From Marinobacter oulmenensis (lineage in GTDB: Bacteria; Pseudomonadota; Gammaproteobacteria; Pseudomonadales; Oleiphilaceae), in the NCBI RefSeq assembly GCF_014201735.1, contig NZ_JACHFE010000004.1, positions 350,157-414,156 on the forward strand: DNA of 64,000 nucleotides, read 5' to 3'. The notes under the pieces were generated by a model, which worked only from the letters and a program-made list of their open reading frames with translations, searched no databases and had not been told where the DNA came from. Numbering within the stretch: position 1 is the first letter of the stretch; the number at the start of each line of letters is the position of its first letter. Positions 9,038-18,880 of this stretch are shown here, piece after piece. Both the position numbers and the translations under genes were made by a program.

Positions 9038-10666
9038 ATGGCCCGCGACATAGACCCAATGCCACAGTCCTACGAATACGACGTCCTGATCATCGGTAGC
9101 GGTGCAGCCGGCCTGACCGTCGCACTCAACCTGCCGGCACACCTGAGCGTCTGCGTGATCAGCAAGGCCGACATCAGTTCCGGCGCCACGCTGTGGGCAC
9201 AGGGGGGCATTGCAGCCGTGCTGGATGCCGCGGATTCGGTGGAGGAGCACATCCAGGACACCCTGCGCGCCGGCGGCGGTCTGTGCCATGAAGACGCTGT
9301 CCGGTTTACCGTGGAGCACAGCAAGGAAAGCATCGACTGGCTAATTGATTCCGGTGTGAATTTCACCCGCGAAGACGATAGCGAACAGTACCACCTGACC
9401 CGTGAAGGCGGGCACAGCCGGCGCCGGATCATCCATTCCGCGGATGCCACCGGCAAAGCTGTTTCGACCACCCTGGCGGAACAGGCCGCTTCACGCCCCA
9501 ATATTGACCTCAAGCCGAACCGTGTCGCAGTGGACCTGATCACCAACGGCAAACTGTCACTGCCGGGTAACCGTTGTGTGGGCGCCTATATACTGAACCT
9601 CGCCGACAATCACGTGGAGCTGTTCCGGGCCCGGTTCACGGTCATTGCCACCGGCGGCGCCTCAAAGGCCTACCGTTACACCACCAATCCGGACGGAGCC
9701 TCAGGCGATGGCATTGCCATGGCGTGGCGTGCCGGGTGTCGTGTGGCCAACATGGAATTCAACCAGTTCCACCCGACCTGCCTGTACCACCCACATGCCA
9801 AATCTTTCCTGATCACCGAGGCGGTTCGGGGGGAAGGCGGCATCCTCACGCTTCCGGACGGTTCCCGCTTCATGGACCGCTTTGATGACCGGGCCGAACT
9901 GGCGCCCCGGGACATTGTCGCCCGCGCCATTGACCACGAGATGAAACGTCTCGGGGCAGACCATCTGTACCTGGACATCAGCCACAAGCCGACGGAGTTC
10001 ATCCGGCACCACTTCCCGACCATTTACGAGAAGTGTCTTGAATACGGCATCGATATTACCCGGGATCCGATTCCGGTGGTGCCGGCAGCCCACTACACCT
10101 GTGGCGGTATCGTCAGTGACGAGCGGGCCAGGACCGATGTCAATCAACTCTATGTGGTCGGCGAGGCCGGCTTCACCGGCCTGCACGGCGCCAACCGGAT
10201 GGCCAGCAACTCCCTGCTGGAATGCCTGGTGTATGGCCGGGCCGCAGCAGCAGACATTACCCGCCGGGAGTCTGACATCCCCGCGCCGCCATCGGCACCG
10301 GACTGGGACGAGAGCCAGGTAAGGGATTCCGATGAAGACGTGGTGATCTCACACAACTGGGATGAGCTGCGTCACTTCATGTGGGACTACGTCGGCATTG
10401 TCAGGACCACCAAGCGGCTTCAACGTGCCAAACACCGGGTGGACCTGCTGCACCGGGAGATCAGTGAGTTCTACAGCAACTATCGCGTCAGCAATGATCT
10501 GATAGAGCTGCGCAATCTGGTCACGGTTTCCGACCTCATCATCTGCTCCGCAATGCAGCGCAGGGAAAGCCGGGGACTGCATTACACCCTGGACCACCCG
10601 GGCCTGCTCCATGATGCGGGGGATACCTTACTGGTACCCACCACCTACAGGACCCAGTCCCCGTAA
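9038..10666 (+). CDS. nadB: L-aspartate oxidase
   Basis: NadB oxidises L-aspartate to iminoaspartate, the first step of de novo NAD synthesis; it is a cytoplasmic flavoprotein. The FAD-binding Rossmann motif [12 protein letters not shown] is near the N-terminus, and the active-site region [25 protein letters not shown] is present. The 542-residue length is typical. The ATG at 9059 (MPQSYEYDV) is an alternative start that fits homologues well. It is divergent from algU and followed by sdhE, a flavin-attachment factor. Confidence 0.97.
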   Translation: MARDIDPMPQSYEYDVLIIGSGAAGLTVALNLPAHLSVCVISKADISSGATLWAQGGIAAVLDAADSVEEHIQDTLRAGGGLCHEDAVRFTVEHSKESIDWLIDSGVNFTREDDSEQYHLTREGGHSRRRIIHSADATGKAVSTTLAEQAASRPNIDLKPNRVAVDLITNGKLSLPGNRCVGAYILNLADNHVELFRARFTVIATGGASKAYRYTTNPDGASGDGIAMAWRAGCRVANMEFNQFHPTCLYHPHAKSFLITEAVRGEGGILTLPDGSRFMDRFDDRAELAPRDIVARAIDHEMKRLGADHLYLDISHKPTEFIRHHFPTIYEKCLEYGIDITRDPIPVVPAAHYTCGGIVSDERARTDVNQLYVVGEAGFTGLHGANRMASNSLLECLVYGRAAAADITRRESDIPAPPSAPDWDESQVRDSDEDVVISHNWDELRHFMWDYVGIVRTTKRLQRAKHRVDLLHREISEFYSNYRVSNDLIELRNLVTVSDLIICSAMQRRESRGLHYTLDHPGLLHDAGDTLLVPTTYRTQSP

Positions 10667-10704
10667 CCCGCGGGGCCCACTCAGTTTCAACAACGGAAAC
10701 GACT

Positions 10705-10980
10705 ATGTCCGAAAACAGCAACGCCGAAAAGGAACACACCGAATTCCATCGCCTCTGGTGGCACAGCCGCCGGGGCATGCTGGAACTGGACCTGCTGCTC
10801 CTGCCCTTCCTTGAGGAGGTCTATCGCGATCTGGATGCCGAGGATCAGGCCCGTTACCACAAGCTGCTGACCTGCGAAGACACCGATATGTTTGAATGGT
10901 TCATGCAACGCAGCCGGCCGGAAGATCCGGATCTCCAGCGCATGGTCGACATGATCCTCAATCGTGTCCAGCCGGATTGA
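10705..10980 (+). CDS. sdhE: FAD assembly factor SdhE (YgfY/CptB)
   Basis: This 91-residue protein promotes covalent attachment of FAD to succinate dehydrogenase and related flavoproteins. The hallmark RGxxE motif is seen as R23-G24-M-L-E27, within an all-helical small domain (DUF339). It follows nadB by 38 bases and overlaps the next membrane gene by 17 bases, the same pairing as ygfY-ygfX in enteric bacteria. Confidence 0.92.
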   Translation: MSENSNAEKEHTEFHRLWWHSRRGMLELDLLLLPFLEEVYRDLDAEDQARYHKLLTCEDTDMFEWFMQRSRPEDPDLQRMVDMILNRVQPD

Positions 10981-11425
10981 CCTGACACTTACTCCCTCGC
11001 ACGCGGTGGGCGGCCTGGCCGCCCTGCCCTGGCTCCTGCTGACCGCGTTCATTGTCGCCACCGCGATCATTCAGTGGCCCTGGCTCCTGCCCTTTCTGCC
11101 GGTGTCACTGTTCCTGGGCTGGCGCGACTACCAGCGCCTTGGCCTGCTTCAACACCCCACCGCCGTCACCGGCCTGACGGTCAGCGGTGACACGCTGTAT
11201 TGCCGGTTCTCCGACGGCCGCCAGCAGCCCGTGGCTATCGGCTCGACCAGCGGCTTTGGCGCCTCCATCCTGGCCTTGAAACTGCGCCCGCCCGGCACCA
11301 TGTCAGAAAGGATATCCACGATCATTCTCAGCGACATCGGGCCAATCAGGGCCAACACCTCAGCGGACGCTCTTCGACAGATGAAGGTGTGGCTCAGAAC
11401 CGGCCCGTTACCAACCTGTCAGTGA
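10964..11425 (+). CDS. YgfX/CptA-like small membrane protein
   Basis: This 153-residue ORF starts with GTG at 10964, inside the end of sdhE. Two adjacent hydrophobic segments occupy roughly residues 18-52 and are followed by a soluble beta-rich C-terminal part. This is the layout of YgfX (CptA), proposed in E. coli as the toxin paired with YgfY/SdhE. The assignment rests on position and topology; sequence similarity to YgfX is weak by eye. Confidence that it is a real gene is good, and confidence in the YgfX label is moderate. Confidence 0.65.
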   Translation: MSSRIDLTLTPSHAVGGLAALPWLLLTAFIVATAIIQWPWLLPFLPVSLFLGWRDYQRLGLLQHPTAVTGLTVSGDTLYCRFSDGRQQPVAIGSTSGFGASILALKLRPPGTMSERISTIILSDIGPIRANTSADALRQMKVWLRTGPLPTCQ

Positions 11426-11450
11426 CCAAGTCAGCCAACCGGAGACTGCT

Positions 11451-12434
11451 ATGAGCCAGCACGATCACGAACCTTCAGGTCACGCCAGCACTGGGGGTTA
11501 CGCCGTCCTTGCCGACAGAACCCTGGTACGGATCAGCGGACCTGGCACAGACAAATTTGTTCAGGGCCAGTTCAGCCAGCAGGTTGACGACATTACGATG
11601 ACCCGCTCACTGCGCGCCGCCGCCTGCACCCCGAAAGGCCGGACCTACTGCCTGACCCGCATGGTCCGCGACGGTGACGACCTGCTCATGGATCTGGACC
11701 ATGAACTGGCGGAGCGGACACTGACGCACCTCCGCAAATACCTGATGCTGTTCCGCGGGACCACTATGGAGACCGTAGAGTCTGCCGAAATACTGGGGCT
11801 GGTGGGACAGCCCTGCGCACGGGAGCTGGCTGGCGAACGGGTGGATGCCCTCAGCAATCCCGGGGACGTGGCCGAACTGGACGACGGCTACCTGATCCTG
11901 CTGGAGCCGACCGTCGATGGCACCGCCCGCTATGAATACTGGAGCCCCCGGGGCCCTGCCAGGCGCCCCTCAGAAAACCCGGAACTCAGCCTGCGGCAGT
12001 GGCAGGGCGCGTGCATCCGGGCCGGCGTGCCCTGGCTGACACCACAAGGCCACGAGGCCTATGTGCCGCAGATGCTGAACCTGCAGCACCTGCAGGGCAT
12101 CCATTTCAAGAAGGGCTGCTACACCGGACAGGAAGTGGTCGCCCGGATGCACTTCCTTGGCCAGCTCAAGAAAAGCCTTTACCGGTTAACCGCCTCGGGC
12201 CTGACAGACGCCCCGGCTCCCGGCACCCGCGTACTCGCCGATGGCAAAAACGCGGGGGAAGTGGTCAATGCGGTCATGACTGACGATCAGGTCGCGGAAA
12301 TCCTGGCGGTACTGCGACACAATAGCGCCAACCAGCCCCTGACTCTCGATGATGACCGGGGCACCACTGCCGAGCTGGCAACGCTGCCCTACGTTGTGCC
12401 CGAACAACAGAACGCGTCGGAATCGGATACATAA
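11451..12434 (+). CDS. ygfZ: tRNA-modifying/Fe-S maintenance protein YgfZ
   Basis: This 327-residue folate-binding protein of the GcvT-like fold helps maintain certain iron-sulfur enzymes such as MiaB. The diagnostic motif KGCYTGQE is at residues 221-228, with the conserved cysteine C223. Length matches the family. It lies in the nadB-sdhE-ygfX-like plus-strand block, a common neighbourhood for ygfZ. Confidence 0.95.
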   Translation: MSQHDHEPSGHASTGGYAVLADRTLVRISGPGTDKFVQGQFSQQVDDITMTRSLRAAACTPKGRTYCLTRMVRDGDDLLMDLDHELAERTLTHLRKYLMLFRGTTMETVESAEILGLVGQPCARELAGERVDALSNPGDVAELDDGYLILLEPTVDGTARYEYWSPRGPARRPSENPELSLRQWQGACIRAGVPWLTPQGHEAYVPQMLNLQHLQGIHFKKGCYTGQEVVARMHFLGQLKKSLYRLTASGLTDAPAPGTRVLADGKNAGEVVNAVMTDDQVAEILAVLRHNSANQPLTLDDDRGTTAELATLPYVVPEQQNASESDT

Positions 12435-12533
12435 GGTGACAGCCAAAGCGGCGGGAATTTGCTATAAGATAAGACAATCAGGGCCTATGGCGCTCTGCCA
12501 GGCACACTCATCACAAGCGGAACGTGACTGATC

Positions 12534-13367
12534 ATGGCAACGATTATCGACACCATCAAAAGCGACCTGACCGAAGCCATCGAAAACGACAAGCTGGTGC
12601 TCCCCACCCTGCCGGAAGTAGCCCTTAAGGTCCGGGAAATCGCCGAGGCGGAAGACTCCGCCATCATGGATCTGGTCAAGGTGATCAGCAACGATACTGC
12701 CCTGTCAGCCCGGATCATTCGCGTTTGCAACAGCCCGCTGTTCCGGGGCACCCGGAGCATCGAGAACCTGAACATGGCCGTCAGCCGCCTGGGCATGGCC
12801 TACACCAGCAATCTGGCCATGGGCCTGGCCATGGAGCAGATGTTCCAGGCCACCTCGGACATGATCGACAAACGCCTGCGTCACACCTGGCAGACCAGCA
12901 CAGAAGTGGCAGGCATCTGTCACGTCCTGGCCCAGCACTACACTGGCCTCAAAGCCGATCAGGCCACACTGGCCGGCCTGGTCCATCTGATTGGAGTACT
13001 CCCCATTCTCCGTTACGTGGAGGATCAGGACATTCAGATCAGCAGCATCATGCTCGATAATGTCATCGATGAGATTCACCCCCGGATCGGCACCCTGATC
13101 CTTCAGAAGTGGGACTTCCCCCGGGAACTCCAGAACGTGCCCGAGGAATACGCCAATTTCGCCCGGGAAGTTCCGAAAGCGGACTACGCGGATCTGGTCA
13201 TGGTGGCCAACCTGCAACTGGTTGCCGGCACCGACCATCCGTGGACAGAGATGAACTGGAAGACCATTTCCGCTTTCAACCGCCTGGGGCTGGACCCGGA
13301 CACCGACATGAACGAGGAAGAAGACCTGAGCGCCCAGATGGAAGCTGCCATGGCCCTGCTCAAGTAG
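12534..13367 (+). CDS. HDOD domain protein
   Basis: This 277-residue protein is essentially one HDOD domain, a variant HD fold lacking the catalytic metal site that is used in bacterial signalling. Recognisable features are LPTLPEVALKVREIAE near the N-terminus, then VISNDTALSARIIRVCNSPLFRG and the helices around AGLVHLIGVLPIL. No kinase, GGDEF or receiver domain is attached, so the partner is unknown. It ends 11 bases from the convergent ung gene. Confidence 0.88.
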   Translation: MATIIDTIKSDLTEAIENDKLVLPTLPEVALKVREIAEAEDSAIMDLVKVISNDTALSARIIRVCNSPLFRGTRSIENLNMAVSRLGMAYTSNLAMGLAMEQMFQATSDMIDKRLRHTWQTSTEVAGICHVLAQHYTGLKADQATLAGLVHLIGVLPILRYVEDQDIQISSIMLDNVIDEIHPRIGTLILQKWDFPRELQNVPEEYANFAREVPKADYADLVMVANLQLVAGTDHPWTEMNWKTISAFNRLGLDPDTDMNEEEDLSAQMEAAMALLK

Positions 13368-13378
13368 AGCGGGCCGGG

Positions 13379-14113
13379 TCAGCTTTTGCTGTAGCGCTGG
13401 AGCAATTCCGCCAGAGAGGGCAACGCCCAGTTCACGGGTGGACGCCCCCGTTCCTGAAGCCATTGATTCGCCTGGGAGAAATGCCGGCAGCCGAAAAAGC
13501 CCCGGTAGGCGGAGAGCGGCGAGGGGTGAGGGCCTTCCAGCACCCGATGACGGTTGCGATCGATGTGGCGGCCTTTCTTGCGGGCGTAGCTCCCCCAGAG
13601 CAGAAACACGACATCCTCACGTTCCCGGTTGACCGTCTCGATCACCTTGTCGGTGAAGGTTTCCCAACCCTTGCCCTGATGGGCGCCGGCATTGCCCTGT
13701 TCCACCGTCAGGACGCTGTTCAACAGCAGGACGCCCTGCTCTGCCCACGGCTGCAGGCAGCCATGATCCGGCGGGGCGATGCCCAGGTCACTCTCGATTT
13801 CCTTGAAAATATTGACCAGCGAGGGCGGCGTGGGCACTTTCGGCCTTACCGAGAAGCACAATCCATGGGCCTGGCCCGGCCCGTGGTAGGGATCCTGTCC
13901 GAGAATCACCACCGACACCTGGTCCAGAGGCGTGCTGTTCAATGCGTTGAAACAGAGGTTTCCGGGAGGGAACAGAACCTTGCCGGCCGATTCCTCCTCC
14001 GCCAGGAAGCGGGCCAGTTGTTCCATGTAAGGCTGCCGGAACTCTCCGGAGAGAAAATCGTCCCAGCCACGGCCGGGCTTGAGCTGACTGGCGAGAACAT
14101 CGGCTGGTGACAT
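13379..14113 (-). CDS. ung: Uracil-DNA glycosylase
   Basis: Ung removes uracil from DNA in base excision repair. The active-site motif [18 protein letters not shown], carrying the catalytic aspartate, is visible, as is the late [11 protein letters not shown] motif of family 1 enzymes. The ATG at 14113 ([10 protein letters not shown]) is preferred over an in-frame start eight codons earlier. About 244 residues, typical length. Confidence 0.96.
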   Translation of the reverse strand: MSPADVLASQLKPGRGWDDFLSGEFRQPYMEQLARFLAEEESAGKVLFPPGNLCFNALNSTPLDQVSVVILGQDPYHGPGQAHGLCFSVRPKVPTPPSLVNIFKEIESDLGIAPPDHGCLQPWAEQGVLLLNSVLTVEQGNAGAHQGKGWETFTDKVIETVNREREDVVFLLWGSYARKKGRHIDRNRHRVLEGPHPSPLSAYRGFFGCRHFSQANQWLQERGRPPVNWALPSLAELLQRYSKS

Positions 14114-14138
14114 GGCGACAGCTCCCGGTGGGATCAAG

Positions 14139-14166
14139 GAAAAGAGCCGGGCACCCCGCCCGGCTC
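14139..14166 (-). terminator. Rho-independent terminator after lysS
   Basis: A perfect 9-bp stem, GAGCCGGGC (14144-14152) with GCCCGGCTC (14158-14166), encloses a 5-base loop. On the minus strand it is followed by TTTTCC. It sits 13 bases downstream of the lysS stop and before ung. Confidence 0.85.
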
Positions 14167-14178
14167 CGCCAAACCTGA

Positions 14179-15717
14179 TCAGGCGTCGTCGGAGGACTCC
14201 TGAGCGGCTTTGTGTTCCGGACGCATGGCCGGGAACAGAATCACGTCACGGATGGACGGGGAATCGGTCAGCAGCATGGCCAGGCGATCGATACCAATGC
14301 CTTCGCCGGCGGTCGGCGGCAGGCCGTATTCCAGCGCCATCACGTAATCCTCGTCGTAGAACATGGCTTCGTCGTCACCGGCGTCCTTCTCGGCCACCTG
14401 GGCACGGAAGCGTTCGGCCTGATCCTCGGCGTCATTCAGCTCGGAGAAGCCATTGGCGATTTCGCGGCCACCCACAAACAGTTCGAAACGCTCGGTGACG
14501 AACGGATCACTGTCCTTGCAGCGCGCCAGAGGCGACACTTCCTTCGGGTAATCGATGATGAATGTCGGCTGCATCAGGCGGTGCTCAGCGGTTTCCTCAA
14601 AGATTTCCACCTGGATCTTGCCCAGCCCCCAGATGTCTTTCACCTGAATGCCCAGCTGTTTGGCCAGGTCGGTCGCCTGGGCCTTGTCCGCCAGCTGCTC
14701 CCGGGTGACTTCCGGGTTATGACGCAGGATGGCGTCAACCACGGTCAGACGTTCAAAGGGCTTACCAAAATCGTATTCAACCGTTTCCTCGGTGCCGTCT
14801 TTCAGCACCCGGGTATTGGTCACCGTCGGGTTACCCAGGACCTCTTCCGTGATGCGCCGGAGCATGTTCTCGGTCAGATCCATCAGGTCGTTGTAATCGG
14901 CAAAGGCCTGATAGAACTCGACCATGGTGAACTCGGGGTTATGACGGGTGGACAGCCCTTCGTTACGGAAGTTGCGGTTGATCTCGAACACCCGCTCAAA
15001 ACCACCCACCACCAGGCGTTTGAGGAACAGCTCCGGGGCGATGCGCAGGTACATGTCGATGTCCAGCGCATTGTGGTGAGTGATAAACGGGCGGGCGGTG
15101 GCGCCACCGGGGATCACCTGCAGCATGGGGGTTTCCACCTCCATGAAGTCCCGCTCGGTAAAGTACTGGCGCATCACGTTGATGATTTTGGAACGGGCAA
15201 AAAAGACGCGACGGCTGTCCTCGTTCATCATCAGATCAACGTACCGGTGACGATACCGGGCCTCGGTATCCGTCAGGCCCTTGTGCTTCTCCGGCAGCGG
15301 GCGCAGCGACTTGGTGAGCAGTACATACTCATCCATGGTCACATACAGATCGCCCTTGCCGGACTTGGACAAGGTGCCCCGAACGCCAACAATGTCGCCC
15401 AGATCCCAGTGTTTGGTGTCTTTCTGGACGTCCTTGGAGGCGTAAATCTGGATGCGGCCAGTCATGTCCTGAACCACCTTGAACGCCTTCCGGTCGAGCA
15501 TCATGCGGCCGGCAATGGCCACCTGGATACCCATGGACTCCAGCTCTTCCTTGGTCTTGTCACCGTATTTCTCCTGCAGTTCGGCAGCGGTGGCATCACG
15601 TCGGAAGTCGTTGGGAAACGCATTGCCCTGTTCGCGCAGGTTCGCCAGCTTGGCGCGACGCTCGGCAATCAGCTTGTTGTCCTCGTGCTGTGCGGCATTC
15701 TGGGTGTGTTCAGTCAT
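14179..15717 (-). CDS. lysS: Lysyl-tRNA synthetase (class II)
   Basis: This 512-residue cytoplasmic enzyme charges tRNA-Lys. It has an N-terminal OB-fold anticodon-binding domain (about residues 60-160, with [14 protein letters not shown]) and the class II catalytic core with motif 2 ([20 protein letters not shown]) and motif 3 ([14 protein letters not shown]). It follows prfB by 50 bases, the classical prfB-lysS operon, and ends in a strong terminator. Confidence 0.98.
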   Translation of the reverse strand: MTEHTQNAAQHEDNKLIAERRAKLANLREQGNAFPNDFRRDATAAELQEKYGDKTKEELESMGIQVAIAGRMMLDRKAFKVVQDMTGRIQIYASKDVQKDTKHWDLGDIVGVRGTLSKSGKGDLYVTMDEYVLLTKSLRPLPEKHKGLTDTEARYRHRYVDLMMNEDSRRVFFARSKIINVMRQYFTERDFMEVETPMLQVIPGGATARPFITHHNALDIDMYLRIAPELFLKRLVVGGFERVFEINRNFRNEGLSTRHNPEFTMVEFYQAFADYNDLMDLTENMLRRITEEVLGNPTVTNTRVLKDGTEETVEYDFGKPFERLTVVDAILRHNPEVTREQLADKAQATDLAKQLGIQVKDIWGLGKIQVEIFEETAEHRLMQPTFIIDYPKEVSPLARCKDSDPFVTERFELFVGGREIANGFSELNDAEDQAERFRAQVAEKDAGDDEAMFYDEDYVMALEYGLPPTAGEGIGIDRLAMLLTDSPSIRDVILFPAMRPEHKAAQESSDDA

Positions 15718-15767
15718 CTAGTCTCACCAGGAAAGTCGGTTGTCCGGATTGGGTTTGAAGGCGCCGG

Positions 15768-16863
15768 TTACAGCGCCATCTTCAGACTGGCTTCAATAAA
15801 CTTGTCGATGTCGCCATCCAACACCGTCTGGGTGTTGCTGGTTTCCACCTTGGTGCGCAGATCCTTGATGCGGCTGTCGTCCAGCACGTAGGAACGGATC
15901 TGGCTGCCCCAGCCGATATCAGCCTTGGCGTCTTCGGCCTTCTGCTTCTCGGCGTTGCGCTCCTGCATTTCGCGCTCGAACAGCTTGGCCTTGAGCTGTT
16001 TCATGGCCTGGTCCTTGTTCTGGTGCTGGCTCCGGCCAGCCTGACAGGCCACAACAATCCCGGTCGGGTTGTGAGTCAGTCGTACCGCAGATTCGGTCCG
16101 GTTGACGTGCTGACCACCGGCGCCGGAGGCACGGTATACGTCCACGCGCAGATCGGCCGGATTGATCTCGATCTCAAAGCTGTCGTCCACTTCCGGGGAG
16201 ACAAATACCGAGGAGAAGGACGTGTGCCGACGGTTACCGGAGTCGAACGGGGACTTACGCACCAGGCGGTGCACACCGGTTTCGGTACGCAGCCAGCCGT
16301 AGGCGTATTCGCCCTGGATGTGGATGGTGGCACTCTTGATGCCCGCCACGTCGCCTTCCTGCAGTTCGACGATCTCGGCCTTGAAGCCACGGCGCTCGGC
16401 CCAGCGCAGGTACATACGCAGCAGCATGTTGGCCCAGTCCTGGGCTTCGGTGCCGCCGGAGCCGGCCTGTATATCGAGATAGGCATTGTTGGCGTCCATT
16501 TCGCCGGAGAACATGCGGCGGAACTCGAGCTTTTCCAGCTCTTTGTCCATGGCGTCCAGGTCAGCCTCGATGTCATCGACCGTTCCGGCGTCGTCCTCTT
16601 CCACGGCCATTTCGAGCAGGCTTTCGGCGTCGCCCAGGCCGTTGGTGAGGTTGTCGATGGTGCCAACGATCAGTTCAAGGTCGGAGCGCTCTTTGCCAAG
16701 AGCCTGGGCACGATCCGGGTCGTCCCAGACGGTGGGCTGTTCGAGTTCGCGTTCGACTTCGGTCAGTCTCTCGCTACGCTGATCGTAGTCAAAGATACCC
16801 CCTCAGCGCTTCAGTGCGCTCGCGAAGCTCTTTAATCTTCGTCACTATGGGATTAACTTCCAT
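15768..16863 (-). pseudogene. prfB: Peptide chain release factor 2, reading frame disrupted near the 5' end
   Basis: RF2 recognises UGA and UAA stop codons. The main frame (15768 to about 16763) carries the GGQ motif ([15 protein letters not shown]) and the full release-factor core. The 5' part starts at ATG 16863 (MEVNPIVTK) in another frame. In most Gammaproteobacteria a programmed +1 shift at AGGGGGTATCTTTGAC joins them. Here the G run has four Gs (16799-16802), so the ATG frame reads GGT ATC TTT GAC with no stop. A second difference, an extra A at 16740-16742 (GAAACAG where GAACAG is expected), puts the remainder out of frame, and the ATG frame then stops near 16677. RF2 is essential, so sequencing or assembly error in two homopolymers is the simplest explanation. 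Genuine mutation cannot be excluded. Confidence 0.85.
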
Positions 16864-17010
16864 GGAATCTCTTCTCGCGTTGGGAAATGATGCGATGAAA
16901 TCAGGGGGCGGATTCTACCGGATTTTGGCGGTTAAATCAGCTGTTAGCTGGTAGGGAGTTGGCGCACCTGGTTCGTTTTGAGTACTGCTGACTTGGGTGC
17001 AGGCACAGAA

Positions 17011-17104
17011 TGAGGATGAGCTTTCCGGGAGACGCCGTGAATACGTCCGTGTAGGCTTGACGAAAACATCCCTGTTTTCGACACTCCCGGAAAGCTCATC
17101 CTCA
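17011..17104. repeat. Extragenic palindromic element with 21-bp perfect arms and an inner hairpin
   Basis: Perfect 21-bp inverted repeats (17011-17031 and 17084-17104, arms beginning TGAGGATGAGCTTTCC) flank a 52-base centre. The centre contains a second perfect hairpin: CGAAAACA, loop TCCC, TGTTTTCG (17061-17080). It lies in the 279-base gap between prfB and recJ. The centre, with GTGAATACGTCC and GTAGGCTTGACG, resembles extragenic repeats I recall from Marinobacter and relatives, but this could not be searched. Another small hairpin, CCCCGA/TCGGGG, follows at 17112-17129. No coding region is seen in the gap. Confidence 0.8.
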
Positions 17105-17142
17105 CCCTGCGCCCCGATTCTGTTCGGGGAGTCCAAAATGCT

Positions 17143-18876
17143 TCAGTCCAGCGGCTCCAGATAATCCACCAGCAACTGCAGATTGGTCCGACCACGGAAG
17201 GTATTCGCATCCGGCTTGTACACCACCCGTGCGCCAGTGAGGGTAAAGTCCGGCACTTCCGGCCCGGTATTAAAGGCGATGCCGTCGATGATGCCGCCCC
17301 CTTCGAAAGGCTGCAGCACCAGTTTCAGGTGGTTTTCACCCACGATGCGCTGGCTGACCACACGGAAGTTGCCGTCGAACACCGGCTCGGGGAAATGCTG
17401 CCCCCAGGGTCCGGCGCGTTTGAGCAGGTAGGCGGTGTCGAGGTTGAGTTCATCCGGCGCCAGGGGACCGTCGGTGGTGATGGCCGCTTCCAGGTCTTCG
17501 GCTTGCAGGGTGTCGCGCACGGCCTGGTCGAAGGCATTACTGAAACGCTCCAGATCCGCCCGGGCAATGCTCATGCCGGCGGCCATGGCGTGGCCGCCGA
17601 ATTTCTTCATCAGGCCCGGGTGTCTCGCATCCACGGCGGCAAGCGCATCGCGGATGTGCAGGCCGGGGATGGAGCGGGCGGAACCTTTGAGGTGTTCGCC
17701 GTCGTCGTCCGGGGCGAAAGCGATCGTAGGCCGATGGGTCTGTTCCCGGATACGGGCGGCGAGAATACCAATCACACCTTGGTGCCAGTCGTCGTCGAAC
17801 AGGGCCAATCCCCAGGGCAACCCTTCCAGATCCAGCGACATGGACGCCAGAAGATCCTGGGCCTGGGTTTTCATTTCCTTTTCGATGCTGCGCCGTTCCC
17901 GGTTAAAGTTATCCAGCTCACGGGCCAGACGCTGGGCTTCATCGCGGCTGTCCGCGAGCAGGCAAGCAATGCCGATGCTCATGTCGTCCAGCCGGCCAGC
18001 GGCGTTCAGGCGCGGGCCCACCACAAACCCCAGGTCGGTGGCGCTGATTTCGGTGTAGTCGCGGCCAGCGACTTCCAGCAACGCCAGGATGCCGGGGCGG
18101 GCTTCGCCCTTGCGGATGCGGCGGATGCCCTGCTCCACGAAGATGCGGTTGTTGTGGTCCAGCGGCACCACGTCCGCGACCGTGCCCAGGGCCACCAGGT
18201 CCAGCAGGTTGCCCAGATTGGGTTCGGGGGTGGGCAGGCGGTTGTTGTCGCGCAGGTATTTGCGCAGGGCGGTGAGCACGTAGAACATCACGCCCACACC
18301 GGCCGCGTTCTTGCTCAGGAACGGGCAGCCGGGCTGATTCGGGTTCACGATGGCATCGGCATCCGGCAGTTCATCACCGGCCAGATGGTGATCGGTAATA
18401 ACCACTTTTATCCCCAACTCCCGGGCCGCACGCACACCATCAATGGCGGAGATGCCGTTATCGACGGTGACCAGCAGGTCCGGCAGCTCGCCTTCTGCCT
18501 CCAGTCGCTGGATGATGCCCGGCGTCAGGCCGTAGCCATCGGCAAACCGGCTGGGAACCCGGAAATCGATGGACTCAATGCCGAACATGGAAAGCCCCAG
18601 CATGGCCACGGCGGTGCTGGTTGCCCCGTCGGCGTCAAAATCGCCCAGCACCATCACCCGCTGTTTCCGCTCTATCGCCTCGGCAAGCAGCTCCACCGCA
18701 CGATCGATACCCCGCAATTCCATGGGGGATGCCAAGTATTTCAGGGTATATTGCAGCTGCTCGTCAGAGTGTACGCCACGCGCAGCGTACAGACGGCGAA
18801 GAATGGGGGGCAGGTTTTGTCCCCAGCCACCTTGTTCGGGCGGCTGGGGGCGGCGCAGGATCTTCTTTGGCGTCAT
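17143..18876 (-). CDS. recJ: Single-stranded-DNA-specific exonuclease RecJ
   Basis: RecJ is a 5'-3' single-strand exonuclease acting in RecF-pathway recombination and mismatch repair. The DHH-family motifs are clear: VMVLGDFDADGATSTA (motif I), VTVDNGISA, and ITDHHLAGD carrying the DHH triad. DHHA1 and OB domains follow. The 577-residue length is typical. It begins 4 bases after thrC on the same strand. Confidence 0.97.
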   Translation of the reverse strand: MTPKKILRRPQPPEQGGWGQNLPPILRRLYAARGVHSDEQLQYTLKYLASPMELRGIDRAVELLAEAIERKQRVMVLGDFDADGATSTAVAMLGLSMFGIESIDFRVPSRFADGYGLTPGIIQRLEAEGELPDLLVTVDNGISAIDGVRAARELGIKVVITDHHLAGDELPDADAIVNPNQPGCPFLSKNAAGVGVMFYVLTALRKYLRDNNRLPTPEPNLGNLLDLVALGTVADVVPLDHNNRIFVEQGIRRIRKGEARPGILALLEVAGRDYTEISATDLGFVVGPRLNAAGRLDDMSIGIACLLADSRDEAQRLARELDNFNRERRSIEKEMKTQAQDLLASMSLDLEGLPWGLALFDDDWHQGVIGILAARIREQTHRPTIAFAPDDDGEHLKGSARSIPGLHIRDALAAVDARHPGLMKKFGGHAMAAGMSIARADLERFSNAFDQAVRDTLQAEDLEAAITTDGPLAPDELNLDTAYLLKRAGPWGQHFPEPVFDGNFRVVSQRIVGENHLKLVLQPFEGGGIIDGIAFNTGPEVPDFTLTGARVVYKPDANTFRGRTNLQLLVDYLEPLD

Positions 18877-18880
18877 GCCG

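Noticed and set aside
14212..15891. 559-codon open frame on the plus strand opposite lysS
   Set aside because: lysS is certain on the minus strand; the antisense frame is a side effect of high GC codon bias. The same holds for antisense frames over ffh, recJ, phoH and other genes.
16780..16803. Canonical prfB programmed frameshift
   Set aside because: The site has four Gs, so the ATG frame does not meet UGA after CTT; the frame break comes later, at the extra A.
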